A stretch of DNA of 64,000 bases from Streptomyces liangshanensis (GTDB lineage Bacteria > Actinomycetota > Actinomycetes > Streptomycetales > Streptomycetaceae): positions 2,221,001-2,285,000 of the forward strand of contig NZ_CP050177.1 in assembly GCF_011694815.1 (NCBI RefSeq), given 5' to 3'. How positions within the stretch are numbered: the first letter of the stretch is position 1; each line of letters starts with the position of its first letter. Below the pieces are notes generated by a model. It was not told the origin of the DNA and made no database searches. It saw only the letters and a program-made list of their open reading frames with translations. Shown piece by piece: positions 43,568 to 57,008 of this stretch. The position numbers were made by a program, and so were the translations under genes.

Positions 43568-43604
43568 GAGGCCCTGGCGACCGGTGACCGGTCGCCAGGG
43601 CCTC
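43568..43604. terminator. Bidirectional terminator between SDR and chitinase genes
   Basis: GAGGCCCTGGCGACC (43568-43582) pairs perfectly with its complement at 43590-43604. It lies between convergent genes. Confidence 0.8.
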
Positions 43605-43618
43605 GTCTCGCAGGAGCG

Positions 43619-45058
43619 TCAGGCGGGCAGCAGGAACTGCTGGTTGGTGCCGCCCGCGCAGGTCCAGATCTGGAGCCGCGTGCCGTTCGCCGTGGACTTG
43701 TCCGTCACGTCCAGGCACTTGCCGGACACGGGGTTCACCAGCGTGTTGCCGCTGCCCTTCTGCCACTGCTGGGCGCCGGTGCCGTTGCAGTCGTACAGCT
43801 GCGCCTTGGTGCCGTTGGCCGTACCCGCCGCGGCCAGGTCGAGGCACTTGCCGAGCGCGCGGACCGTACCGTCCGTGCCCACCGTCCACCGCTGGGCGGT
43901 GGAGCCGTTGCAGTCGTAGAGCTGCACCGCGGTGCCGTTGGCGTTGCTCGCCGCGTTCACGTCGACGCACTTGCCGCCGAGACCGGTGATCTGGCCGGTC
44001 CCGCCGGTGGGCGGCGGGGTGGTCCCGCCGGAGCCCGTGACGCCGTTGACGATGGAGGAGAACTGCCAGGCGCTCTGCGAGGTGCCGCTGCACGTGTCGG
44101 ACAGCGTGCCGGTGCTCGCGCAGGCCTTGTCACGGCCGAGCGCCCAGAAGGCCAGCTCCTGGATGCCCTTGGCCTTGGCGAAGGCCGTGAGGGTGTTGGC
44201 GTTGGCCGTGGTGAACACCTCGGCCGTGGTGTCGTTCACCCCGATCATCGGGGTGTTGCCCTCCATCGCCCACAGCTGCGCGTCGGTCTTGGTGGTCCAG
44301 ATCCGGCCGAGCTGGGCGTGCAGCGCGGTGGCCGCGTCCGTGGCCGCCTTGCCCATGTCCATGGCGGGCCCGTAGTCCATCGTCATGAGGTTGACGAGGT
44401 TGACGGTGAGGTTGTTGTTCTTCGCGTTGGTCAGCAGGTCCAGCTGGTCCTGGGGCAGACCCGTGGGGTCGGTCGCCAGGGTGAACTGCACGTCCAGCTT
44501 CCGGCCCGCCGCCGCGTACTCCTGCTGGAGCTGGGCGAGGGCCTTGTTGCGGCGGTCGTTGGCCGCGGCGTCGTCGATGACGCCGTCACCCTCGATGTCG
44601 AAGTCGACCCGGGTCAGGTTGAGGCCGTCGATGACGCGCTTGTACTGGGTCTTGAGGGCGGCCACCGTGGAGCAGGCCTGGCCCAGTTCGGTACCGGAGG
44701 CCCCGCCGAAGGAGGCGATGACGTCTCCGCCCGCGGCACGGTCGGCGTTGATCGCCGCGGTCCAGCCGGCGTCGGTGATGGGGGTGTCACCGTTGTACGT
44801 GGCGTTGCAGCCGCCGCCGTCGATGACAAAGGCGAGGGTGAAGTACTTGAGCCCGGTGGCGTTGCGGGCGTTGGTCATCGCCGACGGCGAGGCGTAGGTC
44901 TCGATGTAGGGCGCCGCGTACTGGGCGGGGAAGCCGGGGCCCGGGTTGGCGGCGGCGACGGCGGCGGAGGCGCCGCCGGTGGAGGCGACGACCGCGGTGG
45001 CCGCGAGGGCGAGGACGGCCGGAACCGCGGCCAGCGCTCTCGTACAGGATCGGAACAC
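43619..45058 (-). CDS. Secreted GH18 chitinase with C-terminal ricin-type lectin domain
   Basis: This 479-aa exported enzyme has a signal peptide (about residues 1-35), a GH18 barrel (about 45-330) and, after a GTGSGGTTPPPTGG-type linker, a ricin B lectin domain (about 350-479) with KCVDV/KCLDL/KCLDV repeats. The catalytic motif reads TRVDFDIEGD: Glu156 and the two nearer Asp residues of DxxDxDxE are intact, while the first Asp is Thr. YGPAMDMG carries the conserved Met-Asp-Tyr region. I chose the GTG at 45056-45058 because AGGAG lies five bases upstream; the ATG five codons earlier overlaps that ribosome site. A DasR-like site in the promoter spacer supports induction by chitin breakdown products. 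Confidence 0.9.
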   Translation of the reverse strand: MFRSCTRALAAVPAVLALAATAVVASTGGASAAVAAANPGPGFPAQYAAPYIETYASPSAMTNARNATGLKYFTLAFVIDGGGCNATYNGDTPITDAGWTAAINADRAAGGDVIASFGGASGTELGQACSTVAALKTQYKRVIDGLNLTRVDFDIEGDGVIDDAAANDRRNKALAQLQQEYAAAGRKLDVQFTLATDPTGLPQDQLDLLTNAKNNNLTVNLVNLMTMDYGPAMDMGKAATDAATALHAQLGRIWTTKTDAQLWAMEGNTPMIGVNDTTAEVFTTANANTLTAFAKAKGIQELAFWALGRDKACASTGTLSDTCSGTSQSAWQFSSIVNGVTGSGGTTPPPTGGTGQITGLGGKCVDVNAASNANGTAVQLYDCNGSTAQRWTVGTDGTVRALGKCLDLAAAGTANGTKAQLYDCNGTGAQQWQKGSGNTLVNPVSGKCLDVTDKSTANGTRLQIWTCAGGTNQQFLLPA

Positions 45059-45198
45059 GGGTACTCCTGTCATGGACGCATCAATTCACACGTGGGGGTG
45101 GAGCGCAGACAAGTAGCGGGACGAGCGAACGGGGATCGGCCGTCGGGGTTCAGAGGAACGAACGGAGACCGTTCACATGAACCGGCCGGTGTGGAACG

Positions 45199-45227
45199 AG
45201 TAAAGGACTAGACCAACGGGGCGTCAA
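45199..45227 (-). promoter_or_regulatory. Chitinase promoter with DasR-like site in the spacer
   Basis: On the minus strand TTGACG (45222-45227), a 17-bp spacer and TTTACT (45199-45204) make a good promoter. The window GTTGGTCTAGTCCTTT (45202-45217) matches the DasR consensus ACTGGTCTAGACCACT at 11 of 16 positions, including the GGTCTAG core, and fills the spacer and -10. Binding there would block RNA polymerase until N-acetylglucosamine phosphates release DasR. Confidence 0.72.
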
Positions 45228-45335
45228 TGGGCTGCCCACCGACCACATGAGTTGCAGACCTGGTTTTTGACGGCTGTTTACCGTCGCGGGTCGGTCGGGC
45301 GGTCGGTCGCCGGGTCGGTCGCGTCGGTCGTGGGG

Positions 45336-46616
45336 TCAGCTTTCGAACGCGAGCAGCGACAGCCAGAGCCCCACCGTCGAGACCACGAGGGTGGCCGGCA
45401 CGGTCAGCAGACCCAGCCGGGTGAACAGGCCCAACTCCGCTTCCGTGCGGTGCTCGTGCATGATCCGCCGCCACAGCAGGGTCGCCAGGGAGCCGACGTA
45501 CGTGAGGTTCGGGCCGAGGTTCACGCCGATCAGCGCGGCCAGCACCGGGCCGGGCCCGGCGGGTCCGACGACCGGCAACAGGGCCAGGATCGCGGGGAGG
45601 TTGTTGATCAGGTTGGACAGGACGGCGGCGACGGCGGCGATCGCCAGCAGCGCGGCCAGCGACGAACCGTCCGGGAGCAGGCGCTCGATCCCGGTGTTGA
45701 GGCCGTTGTCCACCACGGCCTTGACCACCACCCCGAGCGCGAGGACGAAGAGGCAGAAGAGCGGCGAGGCGGCGCGGACCAGGCCGGGCACGGTCGTACG
45801 GCGCTGGACCAGGGCGCGGACGGCGAGGACCACCGCGCCGGCGAACGCCGCCCAGACGGGCTCGATCCCGGCGAACGAGGTGACGACGAACCCGGCGAGG
45901 GTCAGGGCGAGCACGACGAGGGTGAACACGGGGACGCCGGGGGTCTTCTCCCGGGTATCGCCCGCGGCCTCCGGCTCCGTGCCCGCCCCGGCGTCCGCGT
46001 CGAGGTCTTTCGCGAAGAACCGGCGGAAGACGACGTACTCCACGCCCACCGCCGCGATCCAGGGCAGGGTCATCAGCAGCGCGAACCGCGTGAACGACAG
46101 GCCGCTCGCCGTCAGCGCCAGCAGATTGGTGAGGTTGGAGACCGGCAGCAACAGCGAGGCCGAGTTCGCGAGATGGGCGCAGGCGTAGACGTGCGGCCGG
46201 GGCCGGGCGCCCAGCTTGGCGGCCGTCGCGAAGACCACCGGCGTCAGCAGTACGACCGTCGCGTCCAGGCTGAGGATCGCGGTGATGACGGCGGCGACGG
46301 CGAACACCCCGCCCAGCAGCCGCCGCGGCCGGCGCCCGCACACCCGCGCCACCAGCTCCCCCGCCGCCGTGAACAGCCCCTCGTCGGCGCACAGCTGGGC
46401 CAGGACGAGCACCGCCGCCAGGAAGCCGACCACCGGCAGCAGGCTGTGCGTCTGCTGCCACGCCTCGTGCGGCGACACGGCGCCGACCGCGACGAGGAGC
46501 AGCGCGGCGGGTACGGCGGCCACCGCCTCCGGCCACCCCCGGGGGCGTACGACGGCGAACGCCAGCACGGCCAGCAGCAGCGCGACGGAGACCGTTTCCG
46601 CGACGACGACGTTCAG
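45336..46616 (-). CDS. SLC13/ArsB-NhaD-type anion permease, probable CTG start
   Basis: This membrane transporter of about 426 aa has some eleven helices, with the duplicated family signature around the hairpins: DATVVLLTPVVFATAAKLGA and SNLTNLLALT in the first half, NLINNLPAILALLP and GVNLGPNLTYVGSLATLLWRR in the second. It may export arsenite or carry another anion. No ATG, GTG or TTG is well placed. The best ribosome site (CCAGGAG) is followed after TGCGCC by CTG AAC GTC, so I place the start at CTG 46614-46616; an in-frame ATG at 46688 lies beyond a terminator hairpin. A later GTG would cut the first helix. The start is therefore uncertain, the rest of the call is secure. Confidence 0.78.
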   Translation of the reverse strand: MNVVVAETVSVALLLAVLAFAVVRPRGWPEAVAAVPAALLLVAVGAVSPHEAWQQTHSLLPVVGFLAAVLVLAQLCADEGLFTAAGELVARVCGRRPRRLLGGVFAVAAVITAILSLDATVVLLTPVVFATAAKLGARPRPHVYACAHLANSASLLLPVSNLTNLLALTASGLSFTRFALLMTLPWIAAVGVEYVVFRRFFAKDLDADAGAGTEPEAAGDTREKTPGVPVFTLVVLALTLAGFVVTSFAGIEPVWAAFAGAVVLAVRALVQRRTTVPGLVRAASPLFCLFVLALGVVVKAVVDNGLNTGIERLLPDGSSLAALLAIAAVAAVLSNLINNLPAILALLPVVGPAGPGPVLAALIGVNLGPNLTYVGSLATLLWRRIMHEHRTEAELGLFTRLGLLTVPATLVVSTVGLWLSLLAFES

Positions 46617-46647
46617 GGCGCACTCCTGGAGGCAGCGGGCAAAGATC

Positions 46648-46680
46648 GGGGGTGGCGCACCCGTCGGGTGCGCCACCCCC
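46648..46680 (-). terminator. Perfect hairpin terminator after gatB
   Basis: A 15-bp perfect stem (46648-46662 with 46666-46680) with a 3-nt loop lies 47 bp past the gatB stop and only 31 bp before the permease start. Confidence 0.8.
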
Positions 46681-46726
46681 GGTGGCATACGTACGGCAAG
46701 GGGTCAGCCCCCGCCCGGACCGAGGA

Positions 46727-48235
46727 TCAGCCCTCGGCTCCCAGCTTCTCCAGGATCAGCTCGCGCACACGTGCCGCGTCCGCCTGGCCGCGCGTGGCCT
46801 TCATCACCGCGCCGACCAGCGCGCCCGCCGCGGCGACCTTGCCCGCCCTGATCTTGTCGGCGATCGCCGCGTTGCCCGCGATCGCCTCGTCCACGGCCAG
46901 GCCGAGCGCGCCCTCGTCGGAGACGACCTTGAGGCCGCGCTTCTCGACGACGGTGTCCGGGTCGCCCTCGCCGGCGAGCACGCCGTCCAGGACCTGCCGG
47001 GCCAGCTTGTCGTTGAGGTCGCCGGACGTGACCAGCGCCGCCACCCGCGCGACCTGCTCCGGGGTGATGGGCAGCTCGTCCAGCGCACGGCCCGATTCGT
47101 TGGCGTGCCGGGCCAGCTCGCCCATCCACCACTTGCGGGCCTGGTCGGCCGGGGCGCCCACGGCGATCGTCGCGACGATCGGCTCGATCGCGCCGGCGTT
47201 CAGCATCGACTGCATGTCGTGCTCGGTGACCCCCCACTCCTCGCGGAGCCGGTTGCGGCGCGCACGCGGCATCTCGGGCAGCCCGGCGCGCAGTTCCTCC
47301 ACCCAGTCACGGGCGGGGGCGACCGGCACGAGGTCGGGCTCCGGGAAGTACCGGTAGTCCTCCGCGTTGTCCTTGATGCGGCCGGCCGTGGTCGACCCGT
47401 CCTCCTCGTGGAAGTGGCGGGTCTCCTGGACGACGGTGCCGCCCGAGTTCAGCACCGCGGCGTGGCGCTGGATCTCGTAGTGGGCGGCGCGCTCCACGCT
47501 GCGCAGCGAGTTGACGTTCTTCGTCTCGGAGCGGGTGCCGAACTCCTCGCGGCCGTGCGGGCGCAGCGACAGGTTCACGTCGCACCGCATCTGGCCCATC
47601 TCCATGCGCGCCTCGGAGACCCCGAGCGCCTTGATGAGCTCGCGCAGCTCGGCGACGTACGCCTTGGCGACCTCGGGGGCCCGGGAACCCGCGCCCTCGA
47701 TCGGCTTGGTGACGATCTCGATGAGCGGGATGCCGGCGCGGTTGTAGTCGAGCAGGGAGTGGGACGCGCCGTGGATACGGCCGGTGGCGCCGCCGACGTG
47801 CAGCGACTTGCCGGTGTCCTCCTCCATGTGGGCGCGCTCGATCTGCACCCGGAAGATCTCGCCGTCGTCGAGCTGGACGTCCAGATGGCCGTTGAAGGCG
47901 ATCGGCTCGTCGTATTGCGAGGTCTGGAAGTTCTTGGGCATGTCCGGATAGAAGTAGTTCTTCCGGGCGAAGCGGCACCACTCGGCGATCTCGCAGTTGA
48001 GCGCGAGGCCGATCTTGATCGCCGACTCGACCCCGATCGCGTTGACGACGGGGAGCGAGCCGGGCAGACCCAGGCAGGTGGGGCACGTCTGCGAGTTGGG
48101 GTCGGCCCCCAGCTCGGTCGAGCAGCCGCAGAACATCTTGGTCCTGGTGCCGAGCTCGACATGGACCTCCAGGCCCATGACGGGGTCGTACGTAGCGAGG
48201 GCGTCCTCGTACGGCACGAGTTCAGTGACGGTCAC
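46727..48235 (-). CDS. gatB: Asp-tRNA(Asn)/Glu-tRNA(Gln) amidotransferase subunit B
   Basis: GatB binds misacylated tRNA and activates its carboxyl group with ATP so that ammonia from GatA can convert it to Asn- or Gln-tRNA. The 502-aa protein has the GatB/GatE cradle ([20 protein letters not shown]), a zinc-type cysteine set ([19 protein letters not shown]), [20 protein letters not shown], and the C-terminal YqeY-like helical domain (about 350-502). GTG at 48233-48235 follows GAGAGGGA. It is the last gene of gatC-gatA-small protein-gatB. Confidence 0.96.
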   Translation of the reverse strand: MTVTELVPYEDALATYDPVMGLEVHVELGTRTKMFCGCSTELGADPNSQTCPTCLGLPGSLPVVNAIGVESAIKIGLALNCEIAEWCRFARKNYFYPDMPKNFQTSQYDEPIAFNGHLDVQLDDGEIFRVQIERAHMEEDTGKSLHVGGATGRIHGASHSLLDYNRAGIPLIEIVTKPIEGAGSRAPEVAKAYVAELRELIKALGVSEARMEMGQMRCDVNLSLRPHGREEFGTRSETKNVNSLRSVERAAHYEIQRHAAVLNSGGTVVQETRHFHEEDGSTTAGRIKDNAEDYRYFPEPDLVPVAPARDWVEELRAGLPEMPRARRNRLREEWGVTEHDMQSMLNAGAIEPIVATIAVGAPADQARKWWMGELARHANESGRALDELPITPEQVARVAALVTSGDLNDKLARQVLDGVLAGEGDPDTVVEKRGLKVVSDEGALGLAVDEAIAGNAAIADKIRAGKVAAAGALVGAVMKATRGQADAARVRELILEKLGAEG

Positions 48236-48251
48236 GGTGAAACATTCCCTC

Positions 48252-48494
48252 TCAGCCCAGCAGGACGTCGTCGTCGCCCAGGCGCTTCAGCTCGCGGTAC
48301 AGGATCGCCAGGCCGGTCACGATGGCCGCGGCGGAGATGGCGGCGTCGACGAGGCGCAGCGTGTCCTGCTCGGTACGGGCCCTCTTGACCTGCTTGGCGA
48401 CGCTGAGGGCGCTGAAGGCCGTGGTGGCCATGGACAGGTAGGTGCCGGACTTGGACTTCTTGAAGCCCTTGGCCTTGCTGATCGCGTTACTCAT
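48252..48494 (-). CDS. Small protein with one membrane helix, coupled between gatA and gatB
   Basis: This 80-aa protein starts at ATG 48492-48494, overlapping the gatA stop as ATGA, which implies translational coupling. It has a basic N-terminus ([20 protein letters not shown]), a helical segment [20 protein letters not shown] and one likely membrane helix ([22 protein letters not shown]), then an acidic end. gatB begins 16 bp after its stop. It has no recognised domain; its fixed place inside an essential operon suggests a conserved but unassigned role, perhaps at the membrane. Confidence 0.75.
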   Translation of the reverse strand: MSNAISKAKGFKKSKSGTYLSMATTAFSALSVAKQVKRARTEQDTLRLVDAAISAAAIVTGLAILYRELKRLGDDDVLLG

Positions 48495-50020
48495 AGTGAC
48501 GGTGCCTCCTCCAGCAGCGGGTGCCCCCACCTTTCCACGAAGGCGGCCTCGACGGCGGCTCCGACCTTGTACAGCCGGTCGTCCTTCATGGCGGGGGCGA
48601 TGATCTGGAGCCCGACCGGCAGGCCGTCCTCCGGCGCGAGGCCGCAGGGCAGGGACATGGCGGCGTTGCCCGCCATGTTGGTCGGGATGGTGCACAGGTC
48701 CGCGAGGTACATCGCCATCGGGTCGTCGGCGCGCTCGCCGATCGGGAAGGCGGTGGTCGGGGTCGTCGGGGAGACGATCACGTCGACCTGCTCGAAGGCC
48801 TTCTCGAAGTCGCGGGTGATGAGGGTGCGGACCTTCTGGGCCGAGCCGTAGTACGCGTCGTAGTAGCCGGAGCTGAGCGCGTACGTACCGAGGATGACGC
48901 GGCGCTTGACCTCGTCGCCGAAGCCCGCCTCGCGGGTGAGGGCGGTGACGTCCTCGGCGGAGCGCGTGCCGTCGTCGCCGACCCGCAGGCCGTAGCGCAT
49001 GGCGTCGAACCGCGCGAGGTTCGAGGAGCACTCGGAGGGCGCGATCAGGTAGTACGCCGACAGCGCGAGGTCGAAGGACGGGCAGTCCAGCTCGACGACG
49101 GTGGCGCCGAGCTTGGTGAGCAGCTCCACGGCCTCCTCGAAGCGCTGGACGACGCCGGCCTGGTAGCCCTCGCCGGAGAACTGATTGACGACGCCCACGC
49201 GCATCCCGGCGACCGACCCGTTGCGGGCCGCCTCGACCACCGAGGGGACCGGCGCGTCGATGGACGTGGAGTCCATCGGGTCGTGCCCGGCGATCACCTC
49301 GTGGAGCAGGGCCGCGTCCAGGACCGTACGGGCGCAGGGGCCGCCCTGGTCGAGGGAGGACGAGAAGGCGACCATGCCGTACCGCGAGACCCCGCCGTAC
49401 GTCGGCTTGACGCCGACCGTGCCGGTGAGGGCGGCGGGCTGGCGGATCGAGCCGCCGGTGTCCGTGCCGATGGCGAGCGGCGCCTCGTACGCGGCGAGCG
49501 CGGCGGACGAGCCGCCGCCGGAGCCGCCGGGGACCCTGGTGAGGTCCCACGGGTTGCCGGTGGGGCCGTAGGCGCTGTTCTCGGTGGAGGACCCCATGGC
49601 GAACTCGTCCATGTTGGTCTTGCCGAGGATGACCACGCCCGCGTCCTTGAGCCGCTTGGTGACCGTCGCGTCGTACGGCGGGATCCAGCCTTCGAGGATC
49701 TTGGAGCCGACCGTGGTCGGCACGCCCTCGGTGGTGAAGATGTCCTTGAGCGCGAGCGGGACCCCGGCGAGCGGGCCCAGCTCCTCGCCGGCCGCGCGCC
49801 GCGCGTCCACCGCGCGGGCCTGGGCGAGCGCGCCCTCCCGGTCGACGTGCAGGAAGGCGTGGACCTTCTCGTCCACCGCCTCGATGCGGGCGAGGTGCGC
49901 CTCGGTGACCTCGACGGCCGTGAGCTCGCCCGAGGCGACCTTCGCGGCGATCGCGGCCGCGGTGAGCCTGATGATGTCGGTCTTGATGGTCGTGCCGCCA
50001 TCCGTGTTGCTGTCCGTCAT
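48491..50020 (-). CDS. gatA: Asp-tRNA(Asn)/Glu-tRNA(Gln) amidotransferase subunit A
   Basis: GatA is the amidase subunit that hydrolyses glutamine and channels ammonia to GatB. The 509-aa protein has the amidase signature with the Ser-cisSer-Lys triad: catalytic Lys in [19 protein letters not shown], cis-Ser in [19 protein letters not shown] and nucleophile Ser in [16 protein letters not shown] at 50018-50020 starts 6 bp after the gatC stop. Confidence 0.96.
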   Translation of the reverse strand: MTDSNTDGGTTIKTDIIRLTAAAIAAKVASGELTAVEVTEAHLARIEAVDEKVHAFLHVDREGALAQARAVDARRAAGEELGPLAGVPLALKDIFTTEGVPTTVGSKILEGWIPPYDATVTKRLKDAGVVILGKTNMDEFAMGSSTENSAYGPTGNPWDLTRVPGGSGGGSSAALAAYEAPLAIGTDTGGSIRQPAALTGTVGVKPTYGGVSRYGMVAFSSSLDQGGPCARTVLDAALLHEVIAGHDPMDSTSIDAPVPSVVEAARNGSVAGMRVGVVNQFSGEGYQAGVVQRFEEAVELLTKLGATVVELDCPSFDLALSAYYLIAPSECSSNLARFDAMRYGLRVGDDGTRSAEDVTALTREAGFGDEVKRRVILGTYALSSGYYDAYYGSAQKVRTLITRDFEKAFEQVDVIVSPTTPTTAFPIGERADDPMAMYLADLCTIPTNMAGNAAMSLPCGLAPEDGLPVGLQIIAPAMKDDRLYKVGAAVEAAFVERWGHPLLEEAPSL

Positions 50021-50026
50021 GGCTGT

Positions 50027-50323
50027 TTAGTCCTCCCCCAGGATCTGCGGCACCTTGAAACGCTGCTGCTCCTGGGCCGGGGCGCCGGAGAGCGCCTGCG
50101 CGGGGGTGAGCGACGGACGGACCTCGTCCGCGCGCATGACGTTCGTCAGCGGCAGCGGATGGGAGGTCGGCGGTACGTCTTGGTCGGCGACCTCGGACAC
50201 GCGGGCTACCGCGCCGATGATGTCGTCGAGCTGTCCGGCGAAGTGTTCGAGCTCTTCGGCCTTCAGCTCCAGACGCGCCAGCCGTGCGAGGTGAGCGACC
50301 TCCTCGCGCGTGATGCCAGGCAT
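50027..50323 (-). CDS. gatC: Asp-tRNA(Asn)/Glu-tRNA(Gln) amidotransferase subunit C
   Basis: GatC is the small belt-like subunit that stabilises the GatA-GatB complex. The 98-aa protein has the family pattern [20 protein letters not shown] then a helix and [19 protein letters not shown], with the C-terminal [13 protein letters not shown] segment ([20 protein letters not shown]). I chose ATG 50321-50323 with TGAGGA upstream; the open frame continues 56 codons further but is not family-like. It heads the gat operon; a TAGGAT at 50365-50370 is a possible -10. Confidence 0.94.
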   Translation of the reverse strand: MPGITREEVAHLARLARLELKAEELEHFAGQLDDIIGAVARVSEVADQDVPPTSHPLPLTNVMRADEVRPSLTPAQALSGAPAQEQQRFKVPQILGED

Positions 50324-50450
50324 GCGGCGATCCTCAGGGGTGAGTGAGAGTGGTTTCGGCCCCAATCCTATGGGTCGGAGCCCCCTCCCCACGAAACGGT
50401 TTGCGGCTGACCCGTCCGGGTGAGCGGCGCGGGCGCCTCCGGACCGGTGA

Positions 50451-50525
50451 CGGGACGGCCGGATCCGCCGCGGAACAGCCCGGTCCGTCACGGGGCGGCC
50501 GGGTCCGTCGCGGGGCGATCCGTTA
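50451..50525. repeat. Imperfect 20-bp tandem repeat at the rmdB 3' end
   Basis: Units start at 50451, 50471, 50491 and 50511 with the pattern CGGGRCRGCCSGRTCCGYCR. Three are full length, the fourth is 15 bp, and another CGGGACGGCC follows at 50526. The array ends at the rmdB stop codon and lies upstream of gatC. Confidence 0.65.
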
Positions 50526-52634
50526 CGGGACGGCCTGGCCGGACTGTTCGCGCCGCGCCGCCGCCTCCAGCTCCGCCGGGCGCTGCCAGCCGCGCTCGCC
50601 GCGCGCCCGCAGCCAGGCCGTCGTCTCGTGCGGCGGCATCGCGGCGGCCACCAGCCAGCCCTGGACAGCGTCGCAGCCCAGGTCCCGCAGCCGCTCCCAG
50701 GTCTCGTCGTCCTCCACGCCCTCGGCGACGACCACCAGGCCCAGCGAGTGCGCCAGGTCGACCGTGCAGCGCACGATCTCCGCGTCCTCGTTGTCGACGG
50801 CGAGCCGGGCCACGAACGACCGGTCGATCTTCAGTTCGCTCACCGGCAGGCGCCGCAGGTGCACCAGCGAGGAGTACCCCGTACCGAAGTCGTCCAGGGA
50901 CATCTTCACGCCGTGCCCGGTGAGGCCCGCGAGGGTGTCGGCGGCGCGCTGGGGGTCCTCCAGCAGGACGTGCTCCGTTATCTCCAGCTGGAGGGAGCCC
51001 GGCGGGACGCCGTGCCGGGCGAGGCGGGCGGCGACGGACCCCGCGAAGCCCGGGGTGTGGACGTCGCGCGGCGAGACGTTGACGGCCACCGGGGTCATCA
51101 GGCCCTGGGCCCGCCAGCGGGCGACCTGGGCGAGGGCCGTGTCGAGGACGTACTCGGTCAGGTGGGGCATCAGCCCCGAGGACTCGGCGATGGCGATGAA
51201 CTCGTCGGGAGGGACCCGCCCGCGCTCGGGGTGCACCCAGCGCACCAGCGCCTCCAGCCCCGCCACCTGGCCGTCGAAGCGGACCTTCGGCTGGTAGTGC
51301 AGCTCCACCTCGCCGGCGTCCAGGGCCCGGCGCAGGTCACCCAGCAGGCCGAGCCGGTCGGGGGTGTTGGAGTCCCGCTTGGACTCGTACACCTCGACGC
51401 CCGTGCGGTCCCGCTTCGCCTGGTACATCGCGACGTCCGCGCGGCGCAGCAGCCCTTCCGCGTCGAGCGCGTGCTCGGGGTAGACGGCGACCCCGGCGCT
51501 GGCCTCCAGGACGAGCGTGAGGCCGTCGAGGTCCAGCGGCGAGGACAGCTCGGCCACCAGGTGGCGGGCCACGCGCTGCGCGCTGGTCGTGGAGTCGCAC
51601 GTCGGGAGCAGCACGGCGAACTCGTCGCCGCCGAGCCTGGCCGCCTCCGCGCCCTGCGGCAGGGCGAGGCGCAGCCGGTCCGCTATCTGCAACAGGAGCC
51701 GGTCACCGGCGAGATGGCCCAGGGTGTCGTTGACGGAGCGGAAGCGGTCGAGGTCTATCAGGACGAGCGCGGACCGGGCGCCCAGGGACTCGGCCTCCTC
51801 CAGCGCGGACCAGGTGCGCTCCAGCAGCCACTGGCGGTTGGGCAGGCCGGTGAGCGGGTCGCGCAGCTGCTCCTCGGCCCGTGCCCGGGCGATCCACAGG
51901 GTGGAGTCGAGGGCGATGAGCGGGATGGAGAAGAGCGGCAGGAGCACCGGCAGGGCGATCGCGACCACGCAGATCAGCGGGGCGATGCCGAGCAGGGCCG
52001 CGGCGACCAGTCCCTGGCGCATCAGGGCCGTACGGGCGAGGTGGGGCAGGCCGCCGCCCTGCGGGGTGAGCGCGTACCAGAGCAGGACGCGCATGACGAC
52101 GAGGTGCGCGCAGGCGGCGAGCACGATCTCGGCGACGCCGCCGATCCCCCAGTCGGGCGGCTGCCAGGGGTCGGCGACGGTGGGTACGTCCCCGAAGAGC
52201 GCGAGGACGAGGGCGGCGGAGCCTATGCCGAGGATGTCGGCGGCGCCGTTCAGGACGCCCTGGCGCCAGCGGTGGCGGCGGGCGACCCCGACGAGCACCA
52301 CGACGGCGAGGCTGACCAGTCCGGCCGGCACCCACCCGTACAGCAGCAGGACGGCGAGGGTCAGGGCGGCGCCGGAGCCGGTGCCGCCCCACCAGCGGTC
52401 ACGGCCGAGCGCGACGAGGTGCCCGACGATGATGCCGGTGAGGACGGCCAGCGCCCAGCCTTCGGTGCCGCCGGGGAAGAGCGCGCGGTCCTGCTGGACC
52501 GTGCGGACGATGCCGGTGGCCAGCACGACCGCGGCGAGTCCCACGACAGCGGCGGGGAATCTCTCCGTCATCCCCGCAAATGCCGCGAAACCGCGCGGGG
52601 GTGAGACCGGGGCGGCGCTCTCGGTCGGTTTCAT
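50523..52634 (-). CDS. rmdB: Membrane GGDEF-EAL protein, predicted cyclic di-GMP phosphodiesterase
   Basis: This 703-aa protein has about seven membrane helices (residues 20-260), a GGDEF domain with intact GGDEF at 335-339 and an EAL domain with intact EAL at 461-463 plus [26 protein letters not shown] and VVVAEGVE. All metal-binding landmarks of active phosphodiesterases are present, so net c-di-GMP hydrolysis is possible. It sits immediately downstream of ligA, as does rmdB in Streptomyces coelicolor, where RmdB affects colony development (established knowledge; orthology is inferred from position and domains). I chose ATG 52632-52634 with GAGAGGGA upstream. In contrast to the cdgE-like protein, its EAL is not degenerate. 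Confidence 0.85.
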   Translation of the reverse strand: MKPTESAAPVSPPRGFAAFAGMTERFPAAVVGLAAVVLATGIVRTVQQDRALFPGGTEGWALAVLTGIIVGHLVALGRDRWWGGTGSGAALTLAVLLLYGWVPAGLVSLAVVVLVGVARRHRWRQGVLNGAADILGIGSAALVLALFGDVPTVADPWQPPDWGIGGVAEIVLAACAHLVVMRVLLWYALTPQGGGLPHLARTALMRQGLVAAALLGIAPLICVVAIALPVLLPLFSIPLIALDSTLWIARARAEEQLRDPLTGLPNRQWLLERTWSALEEAESLGARSALVLIDLDRFRSVNDTLGHLAGDRLLLQIADRLRLALPQGAEAARLGGDEFAVLLPTCDSTTSAQRVARHLVAELSSPLDLDGLTLVLEASAGVAVYPEHALDAEGLLRRADVAMYQAKRDRTGVEVYESKRDSNTPDRLGLLGDLRRALDAGEVELHYQPKVRFDGQVAGLEALVRWVHPERGRVPPDEFIAIAESSGLMPHLTEYVLDTALAQVARWRAQGLMTPVAVNVSPRDVHTPGFAGSVAARLARHGVPPGSLQLEITEHVLLEDPQRAADTLAGLTGHGVKMSLDDFGTGYSSLVHLRRLPVSELKIDRSFVARLAVDNEDAEIVRCTVDLAHSLGLVVVAEGVEDDETWERLRDLGCDAVQGWLVAAAMPPHETTAWLRARGERGWQRPAELEAAARREQSGQAVP

Positions 52635-52924
52635 TCCCGTCCCTCTCACAGCCGGCGGAGCCGATGCCACGCGATGGCACGTCGTCATGCCACCACGGCC
52701 GGTATCCCTCCACGCGGCCGTGCACGACAGGCGCACGTCTCAACAGTAGGCCGCCAAGTGCCCTGACGGGCAGCGCTCTACAGCTGTTGCCCGAATGCAA
52801 CCCGCCCATCCGTATCCCACGGATATGTGCCGAACGGGTGAGCTTGAGCCCCCGATCCGGCCGCTACGGCCCGCCGCTCCGCGGGTCCTGACCGGGCGTC
52901 CGGGTCGGAGGCCTGCTCAGCGGC

Positions 52925-56254
<3,330 letters not shown>

Positions 56255-56258
<4 letters not shown>

Positions 56259-56944
56259 CGGCCGGGCCTGACGGTCATGTCGTGGATCTCCGCGTCGCGC
56301 GGCAGGTCGAGCGCGGTGAGGAACGCCGTCGCCACCGACTCCGGGTCGATCACGGTCGACGCGTCGTACTCCTTGCCCTCGTGCTGGTGGATCTTGATCT
56401 GCATCGGGGTCGCCGTACGCCCCGGGTATACGGAGGTCACCCGGACCCCGTTCGGCCGCTCCTCCTCGCGCAGCGCGTCGGCGAGCGCCTTGAGCCCGTG
56501 CTTCGACGCTGCGTACGCGGCCCACTCGGCGTTCGCCTTGAGCCCGGAGCCCGAGTTGACGAAGATCACCTGCCCCTTGGCGGCCCGCAGCTGGGGCAGG
56601 AAGAGGCGGGTCAGTTCGGCCGGGGCGATCAGGTTCACGTTGAGCTGGTGGTGCCAGCCCTTGGGCGAGAAGTCGCCGACGGGGCCGAGGTCGACCACCC
56701 CGGCGAAGTGCAGGAGCGAGTCCAGGCGGTCCGGCAGGACCTGGTGGGACATGGCCCAGGCGAGCCGGTCGGGCACGGCGAGGTCGCCGACGAGCGCGCG
56801 GGAGCCGGGGTAGAGCGCGGTGAGCTCCTTGCCGCGCCCCGCGTCACGGGCGATGAGCAGCAGGTCGTCGCCGCGCTCGTGGAGCCTGCGGGCGACCACC
56901 GCTCCTATGCCGGAGCCGGAACCGGTGATCAGATGGGTAGCCAT
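56255..56944 (-). CDS. Short-chain dehydrogenase/reductase
   Basis: This 229-aa SDR has LITGSGSGIGAVVARRL for cofactor binding, LHFAGVVDLG at the NNAG position (the Asn-Asn is replaced by His-Phe), FVNSGSGL with catalytic Ser, and YAASKHGLKAL with Tyr and Lys. ATG at 56942-56944 (MATHLITG) is chosen over an ATG three codons upstream; neither has a strong ribosome site. Its stop overlaps the start of the MetE-like gene. The substrate is unknown. Confidence 0.85.
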
Positions 56945-57008
56945 GGGGGTCATCGTCGCATCACCCGGACACCGCCCCGTACCCCCGCCGCCCGCCGCCT
57001 CCCCGGGC

